This document shows, one piece after another, positions 55,141 through 64,000 of a DNA stretch of 64,000 bases. Position 1 is the first letter of the stretch, and the number at the start of each line of letters is the position of its first letter. The translations under genes were made by a program, and so were the position numbers. The notes under the pieces are model-generated. The model saw only the letters and a list, made by a program, of their open reading frames with translations, searched no databases and was not told the DNA's origin. The stretch comes from Acanthosepion esculentum (lineage: Eukaryota > Mollusca > Cephalopoda > Sepiida > Sepiidae), in contig OZ038479.1 of assembly GCA_964036315.1 (NCBI GenBank), forward strand, positions 59,237,746 through 59,301,745. Reading direction: 5' to 3'.

Positions 55141-55269
55141 ATTTATTATTATAAATCAATAACAAAAAAAAATATTTTTGCTTAAACCTATTTATAATAC
55201 ACACCCTACTATCACCTGTAATTTACAGTAAAAAAAAAAAAACGCATATTATTTCGAGAAATTACAGTA

Positions 55270-55559
55270 TAAAGATATTTATCTGCAAATAATCACCTCA
55301 TTTCTGGTGAATTTTTTTAAATCATGGTGTAAATCTTTTTTAAAATTTTTTCTTCAAACATAGAAAATGTGCATGATATTGGCAATATCATTTTTTGTTT
55401 GGTTTTGACCCAACCAGTTTTGCAGTCTGTTGTCACTTCTAAACACATCTTCTTACTGCCATTGCCATATTTAGCATTCTGCTACCACTTGCTTTCGACG
55501 GCAATTTTTGTACAAACTAAACATCAAAGTGGATCACTGAGCCTTGAATAATTTTCTGA
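55270..55559. other. Non-coding DNA
   Basis: Nothing recognised. Confidence 0.35.
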
Positions 55560-55664
55560 CTTCTGATTGGCTAATAGATGTGAAAAATATTACAACGTTC
55601 AGAGTCAATTTACGGCCCAAATCTGGTTATGTGTTCGCAAGCCTATCACATGATTCGCATTACT

Positions 55665-55672
55665 TATAAATA
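55665..55672 (+). promoter_or_regulatory. TATA-box-like motif
   Basis: TATAAATA, preceded by AT-poor sequence with ATTGGCTAAT-like and CATGATTCGCAT words and followed about 30 bases later by a pyrimidine-rich TTTTCTCCTTCTCAG. A plausible core promoter of the LTR-like region. Confidence 0.45.
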
Positions 55673-56462
55673 CTTGGACACATCTTCAGATCTTCCACTT
55701 TTCTCCTTCTCAGACCCACAGAGATGTAGTTCAGTAGAGAGGTCGCATTATGAAACATCATGACATACACGCACACACTTACGTACGAACATCACACACC
55801 TTTTACGAACATCTACACACATCTACGAATATTCACTCCTTCAACCTGTGGGGTACGGAGTTGAATGGGTTAAGAAATATCAGAAGGTTTAGGTTGTTAG
55901 ATCGATGTGTTCTTTACATTCATCCTCAACAATATTAAAGTTCAAAAATATGAAACAAAGCAAAGAATAAATTGAAATAATACAAACATTTATATACAAC
56001 TGAAGAATATTTACAATAGTGTTTTTTTATGTTGCCGGATGTTCAATATTAGAAGTAGTGTTGTATTGGTTTAAGTCAAGAAAAGTTGCGTACTCTTAAC
56101 TTGCTATATTTGTACCTAAGCTCATATTAGAAGTAGATTGTAGATTGTACTTGCGTAAGTGTCGTAAAGTTCTTTACTTATTGAATGTTTTAGGTAAGCA
56201 AAATTTGTTTTATGTTCGAAAGTTCTTTAACGTCAGACTGCGTTAATCAAAGACGGGAGTTCCTTGAGGGTTACATTTTGGTAATATGTGAGCGGTCGAA
56301 ATTGGTTGTCGTTGGGGTTTACTCGGGTCTGCTCTGCTCGAATCTGGATTGCTCGGCTCTGCTCCGGAATGCTCGGTGTGACACGTGTTTCCCGGTCTTT
56401 TATACCGTCAAAGAGGCTCCAGGAAGAATGGCGCGTAATATGATCGTGCGCGTGGGAGCGAT

Positions 56463-56488
56463 CTGATTGGTCGGAACTGACCAATCAG
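56463..56488. promoter_or_regulatory. Palindromic CCAAT-box pair
   Basis: CTGATTGGTC, six bases, GACCAATCAG: a perfect 10-base inverted repeat containing two opposed CCAAT boxes. A third CCAAT (ACCAATGG) is at 56511-56518 and a TTTTATAC at 56398-56405. This suggests an NF-Y-type promoter module in the LTR-like region. Confidence 0.5.
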
Positions 56489-57426
56489 CAAACCGGATTT
56501 ACGGTGATCGACCAATGGATACAAGAAGAGTGCATTTCCAGCGGAGGGTAGACTGGCTGTCGTGGACGAGTCTACAAACCTGAAACTGTTTCTACAAGGA
56601 CACAGAAACATATCAACTTCTAACAGTGAGATTTTCATCAGTAAACAGCTCACCACCAGAACAGCGATGTAGTTCAGTAGAGAGGTCGCATTATGAAACA
56701 TCATGACATACATGCACACATTTGCATACGAACATCACACACCTTTTACGAACATCTACGCAGATCTACGAACACTCACTCTTTCAACCTGAAACTGTTT
56801 CTACAAGGACACAGAAACTTATCAACTTCTAAAAGTGAGATTGTCATCAGTAAACAACTCACCACCAGAACAAGAGACTTAAGTATATTTATGCTGATTT
56901 TCAACTCAGAAGTATTAAACTAAAAAACTACATTTTTAGTACCAAAGACAACTTCTCAATTTTCAAGCGAAGAATACAATTTTCTCTCACTCAACAAGTT
57001 TCTTTGAAAGTCTTCTTAAGCAAAACAATTCAACGAGCTGTTAAAGGTAAATAACTCCTGCTATATTTAAACATTAAACTTTCAACTACAGAAACAGTTA
57101 ACATAACATTGTGAGTAACAAACTGTTTCTCTTACCAGTAACAATACATATTACTAAAGTTCTCCAAACTCACACACTTTTTAATACACATCACACTATC
57201 AACGGGAACATTTTCTTCACTCAAAATTCCAAGGACAAGTAAATTTCAGCATTTCAAACACAACTGAATTACTGTTTTGTACGATTGTTGTTATGCATAT
57301 ATATATATTCCATTTATGCAACTTTTCTTCTTGAATGTTATTCTTCTTATTTGCTTATTCCTTGTTTTAGCACATTTGTAAAGTAAATACAGTACGGGTT
57401 GAATTGAAGCCGTTTAACCCATTACA

Positions 57427-58480
57427 ATTTCAAAACTGTTCAAGTTGAATTCCTTAAATAGGTTTGCATTCAAAAAAAATTTCAAATATTGATGCATTCT
57501 TTTTGTCATGACTGGTACACAAACTCTTGCTTTCCTCATCCACTTGGTGTGATCATGATCCCAATGCATTTAACTTCCAGGGTCGGTGGGCACCTCATGT
57601 ACTGGTGTGACATTGGGACCTCAGGAGATTAATTAAACAAAGAGAGAAGGAAAGAGACTACTCACTGGATAATAATTGTTGAAATTCACAGGAAAGTGGA
57701 TTGAAAAGTTAACAAATTAATTTAAAATGAAAGAGTTGAAAAATCATGTTTCAAAATAATAAATAGGAATCTCTAAAAGTTCCAAAGAGAATAATTGAAC
57801 CCAAATTTAACTGGATAGAATTCAGTAAGATTGAGCAAAACCAAGACTCTCCGCCCTTCCCTACTTCCCGCCAATATGAAAGAGACAATGTATCATCGGA
57901 GCTGGCGGTCACCAAAATAGCATTTAAGATTGTTCTGGACAAACAGCCAGGAAAAACGTTCGGTTTGAATCAGGCCATCCAAAAGAAAATTGTCCATACA
58001 AAAATAGAGAATATCCTGTCGGGTTCGTTTATCTCAATTTTTGTCAATGATTTTATAGCCGCCACATTCCTTTGGATAAATTGATAAAGAACAATTATTA
58101 GCCCGGGAGTGACTATAGGCAGCAGACTGTGTGGCCTGGTCAATCGAGAAATCACAAACAAAAAACAACCTGCATGAGACAAGACGAAGAAAAATGAATG
58201 ATTGGAAGTCGCCTTTTCGCCTACGCATTCTGAAAGTTTGGATTCACCACAGGGACAGTGTGCTAGCCCTTGGAATGGGCTGAGATTGGATGTTGAGAAA
58301 GTGGGAGAAGAAAGAGAGAAATTAGCACCACCTATATGGAGTGATGCTGCAAAATGAGAAGTGAATCAAGAAACAGCTTGATTCACCTGACCACTCAAAA
58401 GTGGGCTAGACAACTACTAAAATTGGAAAATTACTCGAGTAAACATATTGTGAAAATATGAGATTTTAGAAAAAGGTTGA
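57427..58480. other. Unrecognised sequence of intermediate composition
   Basis: 57750-58440 is less AT-rich than its surroundings (CCGCCCTTCCC, CCCGGGAGTG and similar), suggesting an inserted element, but I recognise neither a protein nor terminal repeats. AAGCTGTTTCTTGATTCACT-like inverted words occur near 58363-58388 (GTGAATCAAG, AAACAG, CTTGATTCAC), forming a perfect 10-base hairpin that could be a terminator or element end. Confidence 0.35.
58363..58388. repeat. Short perfect hairpin
   Basis: GTGAATCAAG-AAACAG-CTTGATTCAC: 10-base arms and a 6-base loop, read directly. Confidence 0.8.
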
Positions 58481-59040
58481 TTCAATAGATTTAAGATTTT
58501 TTTGTACATACGTTACCCCCTACTTACTTAATTTCATTAAATTTCGAGAAATTAAAATTTCATACGAAACTTTTATTTTTATTAGTTAAAAACAAGACTC
58601 CTTGGAAAATATAAATCATCAATTTTTTTTTTTTTTTTAATCTACTACTCATTTCCCGGAAATCTGCTCCAAATGGTAAAAAACGAGGGGTCACTAAGGA
58701 AGATAAATGATGGGAACTATACTAATGCAAAAAAGAACAGTGTGTTACTATGGCAATGTTTTTAAAAATATTTAAAAAAAAAAAATTATATGCGTAAATA
58801 ACTCCTCTTTTTTTTTTTTTTTCATGGATTAACCTTGTTCTTTTTTCTTTGAAAAAAAAATAATATGTCTCCAAATTAGAGTAATTAATTAGAGACCATT
58901 TAATTATTTACAATTCGTTTTCCAAGATTTTTTAAGTTAGTCCGTGTTGGTAATTGATGGCAATGCCCTCCTTTCCGTTTTTTTTTTTTTTTTGTTCCAT
59001 TCGCAATATTACTTTTTCCATGTTAGAAATGATTCATTTA
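58481..59040 (+). repeat. Worn GGTACC-family fragment
   Basis: Shares ACTTAATTTCATTAAATTT, CTCCTTGGA and TACTCATTTCCCG with 40680-40800 and 5490-5660. T runs near 58624-58638, 58808-58822 and 58979-58994. No gene. Confidence 0.45.
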
Positions 59041-59500
59041 ATTTAATGCCAATAGTGTAGATGAAATAAGGTTTGAATAAAATTTCTATTTCATATGAAT
59101 TCTGCTTTCTGAAAGTAAAGTGAGGGGCCTCGTATACATTCGGACCGAATCATCGAGGCATTGTCGGTTGATCGGGAAGAAACACAAGGGATCTATTTTT
59201 TAACATTGCACCGTATCCAAGAAATAAACACAAGGAAGCAAATAATATCTTTCCGTGTTAGATTATGAAGCAAATTTTTTCTCAAAAGGAATTTCACATT
59301 TGTATCATGTTTTTGCAGTTTTTCATTTCTTAATTCTTTCTTTGTGACATTCGTTTCAACTTAGACATTATGAACTGAACACGATTTTGGTAGCTTGACA
59401 ATGACAGAAAATCCCAAAATCATTTCTACTCTGAAAGAAAGGTAAGTGCTAGAATACAGATAATTTTTTTAAAATGATGTAAGAAGTTCTATTTGAACGA
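59041..59500 (+). repeat. Exon-like repeated module, second copy, ending in a splice donor
   Basis: Counterpart of 1091-1720. The shared part is 59270-59450: TTTTTCTCAAAA, TTTCTTAATTCTTT, GACATTATGAACTGAAC and GACAGAAAATCCC, ending AAAG|GTAAGTGC (59441/59442). 59100-59220 differs from copy one. It could serve a gene beyond the right edge of the window. Confidence 0.4.
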
Positions 59501-61427
59501 TTTGTCTTTTTCTTAGTATCACAAAAAAAAATGAAAATAAATAAATTGCGTTGTAATTTCATGTTCTCAAAAACCGTATAAGAGATGATAAAAGTACAGT
59601 ACAGTACTTTTTTTTTAAAGTTTTATTTATTTATTTTTTTTACAATTAAAAACTTTCATGTTTCCATTTCAATGTTGGATTATTTTAAAGATGAAAAATT
59701 ACGACATAAAAATATTTTTAGCTGGCTGTCATTACGACGATTTAGCTAAAAAAGTGTTTTGTTTTTTAGGTCAAATATTTTCTTTCGCATTTTTCACTCA
59801 GATCGTCATTTTTTTTCAGATTCTCACTTTAATTTGCAAAATGAGGTTGAATCGTAGCAGCTGCTTCAAAAATATTTTCAGTAGAAAGAAAATCACAAAT
59901 GAGTTTTGAAATCAAAATCCTTGTTCATTTCGACAGCCAAAATTAAAATTATTTCCATGTCTTTGCTAATTTGCAAAAAAAAAAAAATGGTAATAAATAA
60001 TATTTGTTTAAAAAATCAGCTAATATTCATTAAATAAAGTTTCAGAAAAGTATATTTTAGTTTGCGATGAAAGACAACTAAAAAAGGACGCCAATCAGCT
60101 ATTTTAATTTTAATTTATTTTAAAATAAAAGCTTCAAGAAAGGTTTTTCTCATTGAAAACATTGCTTTTTTACTAGTTTTACCTTACGTATCGCTTTTTT
60201 GTGGAAGTCCCTATCTCCAATAATTCGCCGAAAAAAAAAACAGCATAGCATTAAAAAGGCCCCAAACTTCGTCACAATGTTTGTTGAAAGACCAAAGTAT
60301 TTATTTAATTATTTAAAATTTTTTAAGCTTTTCTAAGTTCAAAATTTTGGTTAAAAAAAATCTTTCTTTTTTTACGTCAGCAGTCAGTCACGTAATAATA
60401 TTTAATAGTTTTTTAGCGACTTTTTTTCAGGTGAAAAACACATTAATTTGTAAATTCTTGCAAAAATCAAATAATTGTCGAATTTCAATGAAACTTTCAG
60501 AACTTATTCACAAACGAATTAAATTATTTTAGACATGTTTTAGTTTTATTTTAAGAAAGTCATGACAAATATTTTTTTTTACATCTGTTACCCCCCGCCT
60601 TAGTGTTAGTTATGAAATTCGATTTTTGTGTAATTTAGTGATTATATTTTAAAAGCAGAAGAATTTGAAGAATATAAATATTTTTCCGATGAAAAATGAA
60701 TTTTTACAAGTATTTTCTTTTTCAATTTCAAATAAAAATGTGATAAATTTGTTAAATATTTTTAAAAATGAAGTCTCAATTTGTGTACTTTAGAAAATGC
60801 TTTTCTTGTATCTATTTTTAATTTTTAGACAGATCATAAATTTGAGAGTACAATCTGCGAACATAAAATATTTTTTGAATATTCATAAAAAAAAAATTTT
60901 TTAAATGTATTAAAAGTTTAAAAACCTTATAGTCACGTGTTTTAAGAGTTTTTCTCCCTGACCTTGCTGTCAGACATGACAAGGCCTCGGGACTTCTGGC
61001 AAGCATGTGTTTGTCGCATTTTCAAAATTTTTAATTTTCTTTTTTACATCTTATTCTTAATTCACTAAATATTGTAATTTAAATTTTTAAATATAATTAA
61101 TTTGTTGTTTTTCAGTGAGAGACATACTGCCATTATTTTTCTTTTTTAATTCCAATTTTTTTTTTTTTTTAGTTTCAAGAGACGGAAACAATATACAATA
61201 TCAAACAAAAATAAGGAAAATTAAAAATTAACACGTTTAAAAAATAACATTTCATAAAAATGTAAGAGGTACGTATAATTATTAGGTACTTATCATATTT
61301 ATTAAATTTTTATGGTATTAATTTTTAATTATTCATTTTTATATTATTTCAGTTGTGAAATTAATGGATAAAAAAATACCATAAAATTTCATAAGTGATG
61401 TGCGACAGAACGATATATAACTATAAC
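59501..61427. repeat. Worn repeat fragments, no gene
   Basis: 60190-60760 carries a GGTACC-family half (CAAATAATTGTCG, AATGAAACTTTCAGAA). 59640-59770 resembles 41800-41930 (AAAGATGAAAAATTA, AGCTGGCTGTCATTA). The remaining sequence is AT-rich with homopolymers. Confidence 0.45.
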
Positions 61428-63155
61428 GTAGGTACCTCCATGAGATCGCTAAAAAAGAGCATAGTATGATGAAAAAGACGCCAAACTTGATGAAAAAAGA
61501 ATTTTATCGTCTAAATGTTTGTTATTATTAAGAGGAAGAATCAAAGTATTTTGGGGGTATTTTTTTACATTTTTTAATCGTTTCTAGCACGTCCGAAATT
61601 TTCATTAAAAATCTTTTCTTTTTTTTTTTTTTTTTTTTGAGTCAGCAAAATTGACAGATAATCAATCATGTATTTTTTTCCATTTTATAAAAAAAATGAA
61701 AATCTCAGTTTGAAATCATTTTAAAAATCAATTATAATTTTTTCAAAATTTATTTCAAGAAAATCAGAAATTATGTTTATTTAAAATATTTTGAAATCAG
61801 CATTTTTTAGTTTCTGCACCAAAAAGGTATAGTTTGAAAATAAAACAAAGCAGGTCATAACATTTCACGTTACTTGACAGGTGATGAATGACGTATTGAC
61901 GGATTATGTGAGGATAATTTGTTCTACGGAAGGAGAGAAGTGAAATTATTTAGATTTAAGTGAACAAATTATTTTTAAGGAAAACTCAGCACTCTAATTT
62001 TTTTTTTGTACTTTCACCTTTACGTTTACGATGCTTTATGGAAAATATATTATAAAAATATTAAAATAAGACTGTTGAGAGTGAGATTAAATTTCATAAG
62101 AAAGATATCTAATTAATTTATGGGTACCTTTCTTATGAAATTTTATCAGAAGTGTGCAGGAAATACTATAGTTTAATGTACATTTATTACATTTTACTGC
62201 GTTATTTGTATTTCCATTCATTTTATTATTAATTTTGATATTTCATTTATGGAAAAATGTTGTAACTGAGATTAATATAAAAATAAGATCATATAAATTT
62301 CATAAGATGATACTGATACTTTTAGGTACCCTTCTCAGTTGAAATTGAAAAATCAAATGAACTTTTCCACGCATGTTTCACAAAAGTAAAGGTCTTAACA
62401 GTGGAGAACAATGCTTAACTCAAATAACCCAACTTAATTGTATACTGGTTGGTCTTCTGTACTTTTTAATTACAGCCTGATTATAAACACAAAATTACAT
62501 TTCTTAATTACTGCGGGTCTTCTGATTAGTCAAAACAATACAATTTACAATACACAAAAAAAAAGATCTATCTCATAAGGACATTTACAAAACTGGATGC
62601 AGCTTTGAACTAATTTTATAATATTTTAACAAATTAAATGTAAAAATCTATTATAATTAAAGAAATAACAAATAATTGTATTAAAAATTCATTTTTCACC
62701 GAAAAAATTTTTTGCTTTCAGAAAATATTGTCCATATTCATGAAAACAAGTAAAAGCATTTGAAATTAAATAATATCTTTGTTTTATTGAGTTTTGTATG
62801 TTAGAATTCAGAGCTGATTTTCAGGCATCCAATTAAAAAAAAAATACATGATTTGCTTTCCTCAAAGCCTTGTGCTTTTAACTAGTATAATCACTAAACT
62901 GAATGCGACTGAATTTCTAGAGTTTTCATAAGATTAGTTATGAGTGGGGAGTAATAAATATAAAAAAATATTTTTTCCATGACTTTAAAAAAAAGAAAAT
63001 ATATTTATAATAATTTCCATCATTTGTGAATAGTTTCTGAAAGTTTCATTAACTTCCGACAATTATTTTTATTTTTACAAGATTTTCCAAATTAATGTCT
63101 GTCATACGAAAAAAAAACGTGCTGAAAATTTATTTTACTAGGTCTCATGGATGAA
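61428..63155 (+). mobile_element. GGTACC-TIR element, full-length copy 3 (reference copy)
   Basis: Begins GTAGGTACCTCCATGAGATC and ends GGTCTCATGGA, an inverted match of about 10-15 bases. It is about 1.7 kb with no open frame of note. Internal landmarks shared by all long copies are the CTTGACAGGTGATGAAT-type block, GGAAGGAGAGAAGTGAA, a perfect hairpin (ATTTCATAAGAAAG at 62091-62104 with its complement at 62128-62141), AAGATCTATCTCATAAGGAC, and CTCAAAGCCTTGTGCTTTTA. No transposase is present in the window that could be assigned to it. Confidence 0.75.
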
Positions 63156-64000
63156 ATGCGTTCCAAAAAACCTTTCATATTTTTCTAAATAAGAGATGTA
63201 CATAAAAATTTGTTACCTCTCATTTTATCTTGTCTCAGTTATAAAGTTTAAATTTATTTTTTTTAGTATTTTAAATTTTAATTTTCCAGAAATCATCTTC
63301 AAACGTAAAGCTAAAGTACCTAAAAATCAATAAAATATTAGATTGTTGAAACTAAAAGTTTAAAAAAATACTGTGTCGTTAAGTTGGTTCACTTATAATT
63401 TGAAAAAAATTGTCATTTCTGTCTTTCCGTCTGTTAAATTCCCCTGACGTTAGCTGTCAATAATTGATGTATCAATCAACACCACAAAGACACGTCACAA
63501 CAGTTATGACATGCTTCTCTTATTTTCAACTATTTCTTTTTCTGCTAAAAAAGTTAGTAATATTTGTTTCCAGTTACAAGTAGACTTGAAATTTTTTAAT
63601 TTTCTTCAAATAATTTTTGAAAAAGGTATAATTGATTTTTACAACATTTTTAAACAAAGAATTTAACTTTTGTTTACAAAGTTGTCAAAAATGACAGAAA
63701 TCGATTTTATGGCAATGTTGCTGGCTCAAAAAAAACAAGACTTCTAACTAAAATCTTGGATATGCTACGAAGGATTAAAAAATGTAAAAATAATCAAAAA
63801 TACTTTGATCTTTGCTCTTAATAATAATGTAAACATTTAGATGACAAAAAATTGTTTTCATCAAAGTATGCTCTTTTTTAGCAAATTAGTGGAGATACCT
63901 ACATAGGGATATTCACGAGTTTGCCAAAAAATATCACAAACAATTTATCATCAAAATCTTAACGTTATTATTAATTAAGAGAAAAATCCAAGTGGTTTTT
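63156..64000. repeat. Worn fragments and the GACGTTAGCTGTC module
   Basis: 63420-63570 holds TTAAATTCCCCTGACGTTAG followed by CTGTCAATA, shared with 26330-26470 (inverted) and 4770-4915. 63710-63905 is an inverted GGTACC-family end (TTTTTTAGCAAATTAGTGGA, then GATACCTA). No gene. Confidence 0.5.

Larger units (their letters stand above)
54113..55269 (+). mobile_element. Pogo-like DNA transposon remnant with TIRs and TA duplication
   Basis: The ends are inverted repeats: CTGTAATTTCTTGAAAATAA from 54115 and the complement of CTGTAATTTCTCGAAATAAT ending at 55267, each flanked by TA (54113-54114, 55268-55269). Subterminal ATACACACC/ATACGCACC words occur at the left end and ATACACACCC at the right. 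Inside is only the acidic C-terminal tail of a transposase. It is non-autonomous and carries later insertions (54730-55140). Confidence 0.75.
55560..57426 (+). repeat. LTR/promoter-like region with direct repeats
   Basis: Less AT-rich than its surroundings. 55722-55846 is repeated at 56666-56790 (GATGTAGTTCAGTAGAGAGG through CTTTCAACCTG). The block AACCTGAAACTGTTTCTACA occurs at 56577 and 56786. TGTGGGGTACGG at 55847 and ACCCATTACA ending at 57426 could be the edges of one 1.58-kb TG...CA unit, but no target duplication was found. There is no coding frame of known type. A long LTR with internal duplications is the best reading. Confidence 0.45.

Noticed and set aside
35601..63155. Opposed full-length GGTACC elements as the two ends of one 27-kb composite transposon carrying ZF2
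   Set aside because: Many other copies lie in both orientations across the window, and no target duplication links the two. Chance placement is simpler.

Overview
The window is AT-rich animal (metazoan) DNA with long poly-A/T runs and (AT)n and (CA)n microsatellites. It holds a dense layering of eukaryotic transposon families: Ty3/gypsy, non-LTR elements, hAT, mariner, pogo-like elements and MITEs. Nothing prokaryotic is visible. Large single-exon C2H2 zinc-finger arrays with TGEKP linkers, set in repeat-rich DNA, fit an invertebrate with an expanded zinc-finger repertoire. A coleoid cephalopod is my best guess, but the species cannot be fixed from the sequence.

The only convincing host-type coding sequences are two related C2H2 zinc-finger loci on the + strand. 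Locus ZF1 (about 14.4-17.9 kb) has a 10-finger open frame (14977-15834) followed by decayed fingers. Locus ZF2 (about 42.9-51.1 kb) is much larger. Its centre is an unbroken 42-finger frame (44643-48206), flanked on each side by further frames offset by 2-nt deletions and then by thoroughly decayed fingers. The 42 fingers form a higher-order repeat: two 13-finger units (1092 bp each) and then two 10-finger units. The loci share an upstream segment with a conserved 3' splice site and a shared 3' flank. A third copy of that flank, without fingers, lies at 21.4-22.4 kb, so this is a segmentally duplicated zinc-finger cluster.

The rest is mobile DNA and its decay products. From left to right: AT-rich DNA made largely of fragments of one TIR-bearing family ending in GGTACCTCCA (0-9 kb); a decayed Ty3/gypsy element with both LTRs (9.43-13.43 kb); ZF1; two adjacent minus-strand mariner remnants, one carrying a clean MITE (17.9-19.85 kb); a minus-strand LINE reverse-transcriptase remnant (24.3-25.4 kb); a long inverted repeat (28.1-28.4 kb); a broken hAT transposase gene split by an LTR-like insertion (28.9-32.6 kb); a full-length GGTACC-family element interrupted by a 5'-truncated LINE with a restriction-like endonuclease domain (35.6-39.2 kb); a deleted mariner (39.4-40.0 kb); ZF2; a minus-strand LTR-retroelement pol remnant and a tandem duplication (52-53.5 kb); a pogo-like element with TIRs (54.1-55.3 kb); an LTR/promoter-like region (55.6-57.4 kb); and a second full-length GGTACC-family element, inverted relative to the first (61.4-63.2 kb).

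No RNA genes, CRISPR arrays or operons were seen. Apart from the zinc-finger loci, almost every open frame is a transposon remnant or a chance frame in AT-rich DNA. Repeat boundaries were judged by eye and are approximate unless stated otherwise.
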